This document shows, one piece after another, positions 1 through 11,647 of a DNA stretch of 64,000 bases. Position 1 is the stretch's first letter. Each line of letters starts with the position of its first letter. Origin of the DNA: Actinospineispora eucalypti (GTDB lineage: Bacteria; Actinomycetota; Actinomycetes; Mycobacteriales; Pseudonocardiaceae); contig JACHMT010000001.1 of the NCBI GenBank assembly GCA_014208095.1, positions 2,666,001-2,730,000 of the forward strand, read 5' to 3'. Made by a program: the position numbers and the translations under genes. The notes under the pieces were generated by a model. The model ran no database searches, was not told the DNA's origin, and was given only the letters and a program-made list of their open reading frames with translations.

Positions 1-605
1 GGCTGCGGCCCGGCCGCACCGAGCGCGAGGTGGCCGCCGACCTGGAGCGGCGGATGTGGCGGCACGGCGCCGAGGGGCCGTCCTTCGAGACCATCGTGGC
101 CGCCGGGCCGAACTCGGCCATCCCGCACCACCGGCCGACCGACGCCGAGCTGGCCGCCGGCGACCTGGTGAAGCTGGACTTCGGCGCGCTGCGCGACGGC
201 TACCACTCGGACATGACCCGCACGGTGGTGCTGGGCGACCCGGCGGACTGGCAGCGGGAGGTGTACGAGCTGGTGGCGGCGGCGCAGCGGGCCGGCCGGG
301 AGGCGTTGGGGGTGGGCGCCGAGCTGGCCGGGGTGGATGCGGCGGCCCGCGCGGTCATTGCCGACGCCGGCCGGGGTGAGGAGTTCTCGCACGGCCTGGG
401 GCACGGCGTCGGGCTGCAGATCCACGAGGCACCGGCTCTGGGCCCGGGCAGCGAAGGTACCCTGGACGCCGGCATGACGGTCACCGTCGAGCCCGGCGTC
501 TACCTCGCCGGCCGGGGCGGCGTCCGTATCGAGGACACACTCGTCATCCGCGCACACGGCGCCGAGCTGCTCACCCGGACCGATCGGGAGCTGCTCGCGC
601 TCTGA
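1..605 (+). CDS. pepQ: Xaa-Pro aminopeptidase/dipeptidase, M24 family (5' end outside window)
   Basis: This is the C-terminal catalytic part of a pita-bread metallopeptidase that cleaves peptides with proline in the second position. The reading frame is open from base 3, so the true start lies upstream of the window. Metal ligands in the expected order are visible: two Asp in the stretch DFGALRDGYHSDMTRT, a His in HGLGHGVGLQIHE, a Glu in VEPGVY and a final Glu in GVRIEDT. It lies 27 bases before nusB in the same direction. In most actinobacteria efp sits between these two genes, and it is absent here. M24 assignment is secure; dipeptidase versus aminopeptidase P cannot be decided without the N-terminal domain. 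Confidence 0.9.
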   Translation, partial: LRPGRTEREVAADLERRMWRHGAEGPSFETIVAAGPNSAIPHHRPTDAELAAGDLVKLDFGALRDGYHSDMTRTVVLGDPADWQREVYELVAAAQRAGREALGVGAELAGVDAAARAVIADAGRGEEFSHGLGHGVGLQIHEAPALGPGSEGTLDAGMTVTVEPGVYLAGRGGVRIEDTLVIRAHGAELLTRTDRELLAL

Positions 606-632
606 CGCGGGCACTAGCAGGAGGATGCACCG

Positions 633-1055
633 GTGAGAGCGCGGACGAAGGCTCGGAAGCGCGCGCTGGACATCCTGTTCGAGTCCGAGGCGCGCGGGGC
701 GGACCCGCTGGTGGTGCTCAAGGAGCGCCAGGAGACCGACGACGCCCCGCCGGTCTCCGACTACGCGGCGATGCTGGTCACCGGGGTGGTGGAGCGCCAG
801 GAGCGGATCGACGAGCTGCTCGCCGAGCACGCCGAGGGCTGGTCGGTCGCCCGGATGCCGTCGGTCGACCGGACGCTGCTGCGCATCGGGATCTACGAGC
901 TGCTCTGGGTGGACGAGATCGACGACCCGGTGGCCATCACCGAGGCGGTGGAACTGGCCCGCACGCTGTCCACCGACGACTCACCGCGCTTCGTGAACGG
1001 CGTCCTGGGCCGCATCTCCGACCTGGCCGACCACATCCGCCCCGGCCTGGCCTGA
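633..1055 (+). CDS. nusB: Transcription antitermination factor NusB
   Basis: NusB (140 aa) binds boxA RNA with S10/NusE and promotes antitermination, mainly of rRNA operons. The protein is all-helical and of normal length. It shows the family signature of a basic N-terminus (KARKRALDILFESEARG) and a conserved C-terminal region with the motifs SVDRTLLRIGIYEL and FVNGVLGRI. The GTG start is preceded by a near-perfect AGGAGG at 619-624. It is probably co-transcribed with the upstream peptidase gene. The gene ends convergently to bldD, separated by a spacer carrying short tandem repeats. Confidence 0.95.
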   Translation: MRARTKARKRALDILFESEARGADPLVVLKERQETDDAPPVSDYAAMLVTGVVERQERIDELLAEHAEGWSVARMPSVDRTLLRIGIYELLWVDEIDDPVAITEAVELARTLSTDDSPRFVNGVLGRISDLADHIRPGLA

Positions 1056-1061
1056 CCACCG

Positions 1062-1115
1062 ATTCGGTCGCTTCAGCACGCTGATTCAGTCGGTTCAGCA
1101 GTACGGTTCAGTCGA
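1062..1115. repeat. Short tandem repeat between nusB and bldD
   Basis: Two 22-base units and about half of a third follow directly on each other: 1062-1083, 1084-1105 and 1106-1115. The units share the core ATTCRGTCGSTTCAGCA. They lie in the convergent gap just after the nusB stop. No strong GC hairpin with a T-run is seen in the unit. The role is unknown; it could be a decayed terminator or a replication-slippage product. Confidence 0.6.
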
Positions 1116-1282
1116 TTTGGCCGGCTAACCGCGGCTCCCCGGGCGCATGGTGATCGACAACTCGGTTGACTCGGCGAAGGTGCCGGGCGGCTTTGGCGCC
1201 GTCCGCAGCCGCGAGACACGCGCAAGGCCAGCCCGGCAAGATCGGCAATGTGGGCGTGGCCGTGCGCGTGCCGTCGGCCGCG

Positions 1283-1771
1283 CTAGTCCTCTCGTGCCGG
1301 GCGGGCCTCGGGGGGGAGTACTCCCCAGTCGACGAGTTGCTCCGTGAGCTCACCCGGAGTCATGTCGTAGATGATCGCCAGCGAGCGCAGGTCCTCGGTG
1401 CGGATGGACAACACCTTGCCGTTGTAGTCGCCGCGCTGGCTCTGGATGGCGGCCGCGTAGCGGGCCAGCGGGCCGACCTTGTCGGCCGGCAGCTGTTGCA
1501 GTCGTTCCAGGTTGATAACGATCTTGGTGGCGGGCTCGGCGCCGGACGGAACGCGCCCTTCGGGCAGCAGCTCGGCCACCGGCACCCCGTAGAAGTCGGC
1601 CAGTTCGGCCAGCTTCTGCACGGTGACGGCGCGGTCGCCCCGTTCGTAGGATCCGACAACCACGGCCTTCCATCGGCCGCCAGACTTCTGCTCGACGCCG
1701 TGCAGCGACAAGCCCTGCTGTTGCCGAATGGCGCGGAGCTTGGAACCCAGCGCCTTGGCGTAGTCGCCCAT
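1283..1771 (-). CDS. bldD: BldD-type developmental regulator
   Basis: This 162-aa protein resembles BldD, the c-di-GMP-dependent repressor that controls sporulation genes in Streptomyces. The N-terminal half (about residues 5-70) is an XRE-type helix-turn-helix. The C-terminal half carries the dimer c-di-GMP signature: RGD at 113-115, eight residues, then R124-T-E-D127, matching RGD-X8-RxxD. The start ATG has GGAG about nine bases upstream. It is convergent to nusB and divergent from pyrR across a 262-base gap. That gap must hold the bldD promoter, but I see no unambiguous BldD box in it. Recognition is secure. Whether this organism sporulates cannot be read from the window. Confidence 0.93.
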   Translation of the reverse strand: MGDYAKALGSKLRAIRQQQGLSLHGVEQKSGGRWKAVVVGSYERGDRAVTVQKLAELADFYGVPVAELLPEGRVPSGAEPATKIVINLERLQQLPADKVGPLARYAAAIQSQRGDYNGKVLSIRTEDLRSLAIIYDMTPGELTEQLVDWGVLPPEARPARED

Positions 1772-1990
1772 GTGGCGAATCTCCGTTTCAGGGTGCCCCT
1801 GGCACGCCGTCAGCGCGGTGGGCGGGGGGCGTTGTGATCAATACGCAGAGTAATCATGCGCTCGTTTCCGTCACGAGGTCAAGTTGGTCTCCCCTGGCTG
1901 GGCTACCCAGCGTCCGACACCACCCGGTCGGTTGATTGCCGATGCACCCTTCGGCTGGGTGTGCGGGGTGCCTTTGGTAGCGTTCCGATG

Positions 1991-2024
1991 TCCTTTAAAG
2001 GCCGTCCAGTGAGGCGGGAAAGGA
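1991..2024 (+). promoter_or_regulatory. PyrR-binding loop in the pyr operon leader, sequestering the pyrR ribosome binding site
   Basis: The segment contains UCCAGUGAGGC (2005-2015), which fits the core of the known PyrR binding-loop consensus ARUCCNGNGAGGYU. It is held in a hairpin. The lower stem TCCTTT (1991-1996) pairs perfectly with AAAGGA (2019-2024), and the upper stem GCC pairs with GGC. The lower 3' strand overlaps the AAGGAG Shine-Dalgarno of pyrR (start 2034). No terminator follows, so the arrangement fits translational repression by UMP-bound PyrR, as described for Mycobacterium smegmatis, rather than Bacillus-style attenuation. The site is seen in the sequence; regulation is inferred. 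Confidence 0.8.
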
Positions 2025-2033
2025 GTTCCTCGC

Positions 2034-2636
2034 GTGGCGTCATCCCGGCGCGCGCGTGGCGACCAGGCGTACGGAGCGGGCACCGAACTGCTCTCCGCCT
2101 CGGATGTCGCCCGCACGGTCGCGCGCATTGCCCACCAGATCATCGAGAAGACCGCCTTCGAACCGGCCGGCGCCGACCAGGTGGTGCTGCTCGGCCTGCC
2201 GACCAGGGGCGCGCCGCTGGCCCGCCGGCTCGGTGCGGCCATCGCCGAGTTCGCCGGGGCGAGCCCGGGCGTCGGCACGCTGGACGCCACGCTCTACCGG
2301 GACGACCTGAGGCGTGGCCCGGCCCGCTCGCTGGAGCCCACCGCCATCCCGGACAGCGGTATCGAGGACAAGCTGGTCGTCCTGGTGGACGACGTGCTGT
2401 TCTCCGGCCGCACGGTGCGGGCGGCGCTGGACGCGCTGCGTGACTTCGGCCGGCCCCGCGCGGTGCAGCTGGCCGTGCTGGTCGACCGGGGTCACCGGGA
2501 GCTGCCGATCCGCGCCGACTACGTCGGCAAGAACGTGCCGACCGCGCGCGGCGAGCAGGTCTCCGTGCTGCTCACCGAGGTGGACGGGCGGGACGCGGTG
2601 CTGCTGCACCGGCCCGAAACGGGGGGTGCCGAATGA
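2034..2636 (+). CDS. pyrR: Bifunctional pyr operon regulator / uracil phosphoribosyltransferase PyrR
   Basis: PyrR (200 aa) senses UMP/UTP against PRPP, represses the pyr operon through its mRNA, and has weak uracil phosphoribosyltransferase activity. The PRPP-binding loop [12 protein letters not shown] sits at about residues 116-127 of a type I phosphoribosyltransferase fold. [12 protein letters not shown] (about 55-66) is the usual second PyrR motif. The GTG start at 2034 is chosen because AAGGAG lies at 2020-2025, inside the PyrR-binding hairpin. It is the first gene of the operon, and its stop overlaps the pyrB start (ATGA). Confidence 0.96.
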   Translation: MASSRRARGDQAYGAGTELLSASDVARTVARIAHQIIEKTAFEPAGADQVVLLGLPTRGAPLARRLGAAIAEFAGASPGVGTLDATLYRDDLRRGPARSLEPTAIPDSGIEDKLVVLVDDVLFSGRTVRAALDALRDFGRPRAVQLAVLVDRGHRELPIRADYVGKNVPTARGEQVSVLLTEVDGRDAVLLHRPETGGAE

Positions 2637-3583
2637 GACACCTGCTCTCCGTCAGCGACCTGGATGCCGCCACCGCCACCTCGCTGCTGGACACCGCCGA
2701 CCGGCTCAAGCAGGCGCTGCTGGGCCGCGAGGTGCACAAGCTGCCCACGCTGCGCGGCCGCACCGTGATCACCCTGTTCTACGAGGACTCCACCCGCACC
2801 CGGGTCTCCTTCGAGATCGCCGGCAAGTGGATGAGCGCGGACACCATCAACGTGAGCGCCAAGGGCTCCTCGGTGTCCAAGGGCGAGTCGCTCAAGGACA
2901 CCGCCGCCACGCTGGCCGCCGCCGGCGCCGACTGCGTGATCATCCGGCACCCGGCCTCCGGCGCCGCGCACCGGCTGGCCGCCTGGCTGGGCCGGGAGGG
3001 CGGGTCGGGCGGGTCAGGACCAGCGGTGGTGAACGCCGGGGACGGCACCCACGAGCACCCCACCCAGGCGCTGCTGGACGCGGCCACGCTGCGCGACCGG
3101 CTGGGCTCGGTGGCCGGCAGGCGAATCGGCATCGTCGGTGACATCACTCACAGCCGGGTGGCCCGGTCCAACGTGATGCTGCTGGCCACCCTGGGCGCCG
3201 AGGTGCGGCTGGTCGCCCCGCCCACCCTGCTGCCGGTCGGCGTCGGCGACTGGCCGTGCCGGGTGAGCCACGACCTGGACGCCGAGCTGCCCGGCCTGGA
3301 CGCGGTGATGATGCTGCGGGTGCAGGCCGAGCGGATGCGCGGCGGGTTCTTCCCCAGCGCGCGGGAGTACGCCATCGGTTATGGGCTCAACGAGCGGCGG
3401 CTGGCCATGCTGCCCGAGCACGCCGTGGTGCTGCACCCGGGACCGATGGTGCGCGGCATGGAGATCGCGCCGGCGGTCGCCGACTCGCCGCGCGCGGCGG
3501 TGCTGGAACAGGTGCGCAACGGCGTGCATCTGCGGATGGCCGTTCTGTACCACCTGTTGGCCGGCGCCCCGGAGGTTCGCTGA
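2633..3583 (+). CDS. pyrB: Aspartate carbamoyltransferase catalytic chain
   Basis: PyrB (316 aa) joins carbamoyl phosphate and aspartate, the committed step of pyrimidine synthesis. The carbamoyl-phosphate loop STRTR is at about residues 53-57 and the second motif HPTQALLD at about 142-149. A third motif, [11 protein letters not shown], is near the C-terminus. No pyrI regulatory chain follows, as is normal in actinobacteria. The start overlaps the pyrR stop by four bases and pyrC begins one base after its stop, so translation is probably coupled. Confidence 0.97.
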   Translation: MRHLLSVSDLDAATATSLLDTADRLKQALLGREVHKLPTLRGRTVITLFYEDSTRTRVSFEIAGKWMSADTINVSAKGSSVSKGESLKDTAATLAAAGADCVIIRHPASGAAHRLAAWLGREGGSGGSGPAVVNAGDGTHEHPTQALLDAATLRDRLGSVAGRRIGIVGDITHSRVARSNVMLLATLGAEVRLVAPPTLLPVGVGDWPCRVSHDLDAELPGLDAVMMLRVQAERMRGGFFPSAREYAIGYGLNERRLAMLPEHAVVLHPGPMVRGMEIAPAVADSPRAAVLEQVRNGVHLRMAVLYHLLAGAPEVR

Positions 3584-3584
3584 G

Positions 3585-4877
3585 ATGGATGTCTTGATCA
3601 AGGGCGCCAAGCCGTACGGCGAGGGTGACCCGGTGGACGTGCTGGTGCGCAACGAGGTGATCGCCGAGATCGCCACCGGGATCGAAGCCGGAGAAGGCAC
3701 CGAGGTCATCGAGGCGGGCGGGTTCGTCCTGCTGCCCGGCTTCGTGGACCTGCACACCCACCTGCGCGAACCCGGCGGGGAGGACGCGGAGACCATCGAG
3801 ACCGGGTCCATGGCGGCCGCGCTGGGCGGGTTCACCGCCGTGTTCGCCATGCCGAACACCGACCCGGTGGCGGACAACGCGGTCATCGTGGAGCACGTGT
3901 ACCGGCGGGGCGCCGAGGTCGGCCTGGTCGACGTGCACCCGGTCGGGGCGGTGACCGTGGGCCTCGGCGGGGAGAAGCTGGCCGAGCTGGGCACCATGGC
4001 CGCGTCGGCGGCCGGCGTGCGGATGTTCTCCGACGATGGCAGGTGCGTGCACGACCCGCTGCTCATGCGGCGCGCGCTGGAGTACGCCACCGCGCTGGAC
4101 GTGGTGATCGCCCAGCACGCCGAGGACCCGAGGCTGACCGGGGACGCCCAGGCGCACGAGGGCGTGGTGGCCGCCCGGCTGGGCCTGGCCGGCTGGCCGG
4201 CGGTGGCCGAGGAGACCATCGTGTCCCGGGACTGCGCGCTGGCCCGCGACGCCGGCGCCGCGCTGCACGTCTGCCACGTGTCCTCGGCGCGTACCGTGGA
4301 GGTGCTGCGCACCGCCAAAGCCGCCGGGGTGCGGGTCTCCGCCGAGGTCACGCCGCACCACCTGTTGCTCACCGACGCCCTGCTGACCAGCTACGACCCG
4401 GTGAACAAGGTCAACCCGCCGCTACGCACCGGGGCCGACACGGCCGCCATGCGCCAGGCACTGGCCGACCGGGTGATCGACTGCGTGGCCACCGACCACG
4501 CGCCGCACCCGGCCCAGGCCAAGGACTGCGAGTGGGCGGCGGCCAAGCCCGGCATGCTCGGCCTGCAGACCGCGCTGTCCGTGCTCGCGCACACCATGGT
4601 GGAGCCGGGGCTGCTGGACTGGCGCGGGGTCGCCCGGGTGCTGTCCGAGCGGCCGGCCGAGATCGCCGGGCTGCCCGACCACGGCCGGCCGATCGAGGTC
4701 GGCGAGCCGGCCAACCTGGCCCTGGTGGACCCGGACGCGCAGTGGACGGTCCGCGGCTCACGCCTGGCCAGCCTGGCCGGCAACACGCCGTACGAGGGCA
4801 TGCGGCTGCCCGCGCGGGTGGTCGCCACCCTGCTGCGCGGCCGCGTCACGGCACTTGACGGGGAGGTTCAGAAATGA
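3585..4877 (+). CDS. pyrC: Dihydroorotase
   Basis: PyrC (430 aa, amidohydrolase fold) closes carbamoyl aspartate to dihydroorotate. The metal-binding HTH of [11 protein letters not shown] is at about residues 57-59. Further His residues occur in AQHAED and CHVSSART, and the catalytic Asp is in VATDHAPH. An upstream in-frame extension inside pyrB is open but is not family-like. ATG 3585 gives the normal N-terminus and leaves only one base after the pyrB stop. Its stop overlaps the carA start. Confidence 0.96.
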   Translation: MDVLIKGAKPYGEGDPVDVLVRNEVIAEIATGIEAGEGTEVIEAGGFVLLPGFVDLHTHLREPGGEDAETIETGSMAAALGGFTAVFAMPNTDPVADNAVIVEHVYRRGAEVGLVDVHPVGAVTVGLGGEKLAELGTMAASAAGVRMFSDDGRCVHDPLLMRRALEYATALDVVIAQHAEDPRLTGDAQAHEGVVAARLGLAGWPAVAEETIVSRDCALARDAGAALHVCHVSSARTVEVLRTAKAAGVRVSAEVTPHHLLLTDALLTSYDPVNKVNPPLRTGADTAAMRQALADRVIDCVATDHAPHPAQAKDCEWAAAKPGMLGLQTALSVLAHTMVEPGLLDWRGVARVLSERPAEIAGLPDHGRPIEVGEPANLALVDPDAQWTVRGSRLASLAGNTPYEGMRLPARVVATLLRGRVTALDGEVQK

Positions 4878-5982
4878 CGGCGAAGCTGGTCCTCGAGGAC
4901 GGCCGGGTGTTCACCGGCACCGCCTACGGCGCGCGCGGGGAGACCCTGGGCGAGGCGGTGTTCAGCACCGGCATGACCGGCTACCAGGAAACGCTCACCG
5001 ACCCGTCCTACCGGCGCCAGATCGTGGTGCAGACCGCGCCGCAGATCGGCAACACCGGCTGGAACACCGAGGACAACGAGTCGGACCGGATCTGGGTGGC
5101 CGGCTACGCGGTGCGGGACCCCGCGCGGATACCGTCCAACTGGCGCTCGTCCACCACCCTGGAGGACGAGCTGGAGCGGCAGGGGATCGTCGGCGTGGCC
5201 GGCATCGACACCCGCGCCGTGGTCCGCCATCTGCGAGAACGCGGGGCCATGCGGTCCGGGGTGTTCTCCGGCGACGCGCTGGCGGACACCGAGGAGCTCA
5301 TCGCCCGGGTGCGGCGGAGCCCGTCCATGGCGGGCGCCGACCTGACCGGCGAGGTGTCCACCCGGACCCGCTACGTGGTGCCCGCCGACGGCGGGAAACG
5401 GTTCACCGTGGCCGCGCCGGACCTGGGCATCAAGTCGAACACCCCCCGGATGATGGCCGCGCGCGGCATCGAGACCCACGTGCTGCCGTACACCGCCTCG
5501 CTGGAGGAGATCCTGGAGCTGGGCGCGGACGGGGTGTTCCTGTCCAACGGGCCGGGCGACCCGGCCACCGCCGATGCCGCCGTGGCGCTCACCGAGCGGG
5601 TGCTGGAGCGGGGCATCCCCCTGTTCGGCATCTGCTTCGGCAACCAGATCCTGGGCCGCGCGCTGGGCCGGGGCACCTACAAGATGCGCTACGGGCACCG
5701 GGGCATCAACATCCCGGTGATCGACAACTCGAACGGCACCGTGGCCATCACCGCGCAGAACCACGGGTTCGCGCTGGAGGGGGAGCTGGGCGAGCGGTTC
5801 GACACCCCGTTCGGCCCGGCCGAGTTCAGCCACGGCTGCCCGAACGACGGCACCGTGGAGGGCGTGCGGGCGCTGGACGTGCCGGCCTTCTCCGTGCAGT
5901 ACCACCCGGAGGCGGCGGCCGGACCGCACGACGCCGCCGGGCTGTTCGACCGGTTCGTCGAGTTGATGCAGGGGGCCCGCTG

Positions 5983-5983
<1 letters not shown>
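4874..5983 (+). CDS. carA: Carbamoyl-phosphate synthase small chain (glutaminase)
   Basis: CarA (369 aa) hydrolyses glutamine and passes ammonia to CarB. The class I amidotransferase domain fills the C-terminal half. The nucleophile Cys lies in LFGICFGNQ (about residue 254) and the His/Glu pair in YHPEA (about 343-347). The N-terminal CarA domain contains the motif GMTGYQE. The start overlaps the pyrC stop and the end overlaps carB, so the subunits should be made in equal amounts. Confidence 0.97.
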
Positions 5984-9309
<3,326 letters not shown>

Positions 9310-9379
9310 ACCCCCGCCTTGGCGTTCGCACACGGGCAGTTGTCCGGGTGCCGGCGACGAAAGGCGGGTGCGAGCAACC

Positions 9380-10204
9380 GTGACCACCTTCGGCGACCAC
9401 CTAGCGACGGCGGTGGCGCGGTACGGGCCGCTGTGTGCCGGGATTGACCCGCACCCCGAGTTGTTGCGCGCGTGGGGGTTGGGCGACGACGCCGCCGGCC
9501 TTGAGCGGTTTGCGCGGGGAGCGGTGGCGGCCCTTGCCGGGGAGGTGCCGATCGTGAAGCCGCAGTCGGCGTTTTTCGAGCGGCACGGGTCGGGCGGGAT
9601 CGCCGCGCTGGAGCGGGCGTTGGCGGACGCGCGCGAGGCCGGCCTGCTCACCCTGCTGGACGTCAAACGGGGCGACATCGGCTCCACCATGGGCGGCTAC
9701 GCGGACGCCTACCTGGCCGAGGGATCGCCCCTGGCCGCCGATGCGATCACCGTTTCGCCGTACCTCGGTTTCGGCTCGCTGCGGCCGGCGCTGGATGCCG
9801 CCGAGGCGGCCGGGCGGGGGGTGTTTGTGCTGGCCAGGACGTCGAACCCGGATGGCGGGGAGGTCCAGCTGGCGGACCGGGACGGCCGCTCCGTGGCGCA
9901 GCACATGATCGATTCAGCGGCCCGGCGCAACGCCGGGGCCGAGCCGCTGGGCGGGGTGGGCGTGGTGGTCGGCGCGACGCACGACCACGGCCTGGATCTG
10001 GGCGAACTGAACGGGGCGGTGCTGGCCCCGGGCCTGGGCGCGCAGGGCGCCACCCCGGCGGACGTGGCGGCCCGGTTCGCCGGGCTGCGCGGGCTGGTTC
10101 TGCCGGCGGTCTCGCGGGCGTTGCTGGGTGCCGGGCCGGACCCGGAGAAGCTGCGGGCCGAAGCACGCAAATGGCGACACGAACTAACCGACGCCCGGAA
10201 TTGA
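9380..10204 (+). CDS. pyrF: Orotidine 5'-phosphate decarboxylase, subfamily 2
   Basis: PyrF (274 aa) converts OMP to UMP, the last step of the pathway. The catalytic Lys-Asp motif DVKRGDIGS is at about residues 94-102 and the N-terminal motif GIDPHPELLRAWG is typical of the longer, mycobacterial-type subfamily. GTG 9380 (MTTFGDHL) is preferred to the in-frame GTG at 9368, because the family begins close to this point. A 70-base gap separates it from carB, the only non-overlapping gene pair inside the operon besides pyrB-pyrC. The two hairpins after it probably end the operon. Confidence 0.93.
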   Translation: MTTFGDHLATAVARYGPLCAGIDPHPELLRAWGLGDDAAGLERFARGAVAALAGEVPIVKPQSAFFERHGSGGIAALERALADAREAGLLTLLDVKRGDIGSTMGGYADAYLAEGSPLAADAITVSPYLGFGSLRPALDAAEAAGRGVFVLARTSNPDGGEVQLADRDGRSVAQHMIDSAARRNAGAEPLGGVGVVVGATHDHGLDLGELNGAVLAPGLGAQGATPADVAARFAGLRGLVLPAVSRALLGAGPDPEKLRAEARKWRHELTDARN

Positions 10205-10303
10205 CGAGTTATATCGAGGTTTAGCGAATAACCTAGATCGCTCGCCGAGGCCGCAATTCCGTGCGCCGAACGGCTCTCAGGAAGCCTCCGGCGGGCCCGC
10301 AAG

Positions 10304-10344
10304 CCCCTGACCTGGCTCTCAGGGGTACCCCCCGTTGCGGGGGT
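10304..10344 (+). terminator. Two adjacent GC hairpins between pyrF and mihF
   Basis: Hairpin one pairs CCCCTGA (10304-10310) with TCAGGGG (10319-10325). Hairpin two pairs ACCCCC with GGGGGT in 10327-10344 around a CGTTGC loop. No T-run follows. A 10-base direct repeat (GGCTCTCAGG at 10272 and 10314) overlaps the first. Position suggests a terminator of the pyr operon or a leader structure of mihF; the sequence does not separate these. Confidence 0.5.
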
Positions 10345-10415
10345 CCCCGGGTCTGTGAGTACGTTCAAAGCATCGTCAGTGCACCAACAACAGCTTGTAC
10401 ATCACGGAGGAGATC

Positions 10416-10733
10416 GTGGCCCTTCCCCAGCTCACCGAAGAACAGCGGGCCGCCGCATTGGAGAAGGCCGCGGCCGCTCGCAAGGTTCGGGCGGAGCTCA
10501 AGGACCGCCTCAAGCGCGGCGGAACGAACCTGAAGGAGGTCCTCGAAAAGTCCGACAAGGACGAGGTCCTCGGCAAGATGAAGGTTTCCGCTCTGCTCGA
10601 GGCTCTGCCCGGCGTCGGCAAGGTCCGCGCCCAGCAGATCATGGAGCGCCTGGAGATCGCGCCCAGCCGTCGGCTGCGTGGCCTTGGCGAGCGTCAGCGC
10701 AAGGCGCTGCTCGCCGACTTCGACTCGGAGTGA
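10416..10733 (+). CDS. mihF: Integration host factor, actinobacterial type (mIHF)
   Basis: mIHF (105 aa) is a nucleoid-associated DNA-bending protein, unrelated in fold to E. coli IHF, essential in mycobacteria and needed for phage L5 integration. The protein begins MALPQLTEEQRAAALEKA. It has the diagnostic basic helix ELKDRLKRGGTNLKEVLEK and the helix-two-turn-helix LEALPGVGKVRAQQIMERL, followed by RRLRGLGERQRKALL. GTG 10416 is chosen over an in-frame ATG-less extension because GGAGGA lies at 10406-10411. The last codons overlap the gmk start. Confidence 0.95.
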   Translation: MALPQLTEEQRAAALEKAAAARKVRAELKDRLKRGGTNLKEVLEKSDKDEVLGKMKVSALLEALPGVGKVRAQQIMERLEIAPSRRLRGLGERQRKALLADFDSE

Positions 10734-11329
10734 CCCACGGGGCCGCGAGGGGTCGGCTGGTCGTACTGGCCGGCCCCTCCGGCGTCGGGAAGTCCACGGT
10801 GGTCAACGCGCTGCGCGGCGAGGTGTCGCGGCTCTACTTCAGCGTTTCGGCCACCACCCGGTCGCCTCGCCCCGGCGAGGTGGACGGCCGGGACTACCGC
10901 TTCGTGTCGGCCTCCGACTTCGACCGCATGGTCGAGGAGGGGGCGCTGCTGGAGTGGGCCGAGATCCACGGCGGCCTGCACCGCTCCGGCACGCCGGCCG
11001 GTCCGGTGGAGGAACACCTGGCCGCCGGTGACTCGGTGCTGGTCGAGGTCGACCTCACCGGTGCGCGCAACATCCGGGCCTGCCGCCCCGACGCGCTGCT
11101 GGTGTTCCTCGCTCCGCCGAGCTGGGACGACCTGGTTCGCAGGCTGTCCGGCCGGGGCACCGATTCGCCCGAGGTCATCGAGCGCCGCCTGACCACCGCC
11201 CGCGAGGAGCTGGCGGCGGCCGACGAGTTCGACGTCACGGTGGTGAACGACGACCTGAACGAGGTCGTGCGGCGATTGATACCCTTGTTGAGCGGCGCCC
11301 CCGACGGGGAAGCGCGCCTCAGTCACTGA
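10730..11329 (+). CDS. gmk: Guanylate kinase
   Basis: Gmk (199 aa) phosphorylates GMP to GDP. The P-loop GPSGVGKST is at about residues 14-22, followed by the GMP-binding region with SVSATTRSPRPGEVDG and DYRFVS. The GTG start at 10730 lies inside the last mihF codon and stop, indicating translational coupling. The order mihF-gmk-rpoZ-coaBC is standard for actinobacteria. Confidence 0.96.
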   Translation: MTHGAARGRLVVLAGPSGVGKSTVVNALRGEVSRLYFSVSATTRSPRPGEVDGRDYRFVSASDFDRMVEEGALLEWAEIHGGLHRSGTPAGPVEEHLAAGDSVLVEVDLTGARNIRACRPDALLVFLAPPSWDDLVRRLSGRGTDSPEVIERRLTTAREELAAADEFDVTVVNDDLNEVVRRLIPLLSGAPDGEARLSH

Positions 11330-11350
11330 AATCCTGCAGGAGTCCGCTAA

Positions 11351-11629
11351 GTGAGCATGCCGCTGACCGACGCCTCGTCGCTCACCACGCCCGAAGGCAT
11401 CACCAACCCGCCGATCGACGAACTGCTCGACAAGGCGAGTTCCAAGTACGCGCTGGTCATCTACGCGGCCAAGCGCGCCCGTCAGATCAACGACTACTAC
11501 TCGCAGCTGGGCGAGGGCCTGCTGGAGTACGTCGGCCCGCTGGTCGAGCCGGGTCCCCGGGAGAAGCCGCTTTCCATCGCGATGCGGGAGATCCACGACG
11601 GGCTGCTCGAGCACACCGAGGGCGAGTGA
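11351..11629 (+). CDS. rpoZ: RNA polymerase omega subunit
   Basis: Omega (92 aa) helps beta' fold and stabilises RNA polymerase. The conserved core reads [28 protein letters not shown], split here as [15 protein letters not shown] and AAKRARQIN, followed by the acidic tail seen in the family. The GTG start has CAGGAG at 11337-11342. It is 21 bases after gmk and 18 bases before coaBC, so all are likely one transcript. Confidence 0.96.
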   Translation: MSMPLTDASSLTTPEGITNPPIDELLDKASSKYALVIYAAKRARQINDYYSQLGEGLLEYVGPLVEPGPREKPLSIAMREIHDGLLEHTEGE

Positions 11630-11647
11630 GTTGACCGACCGGCGACC

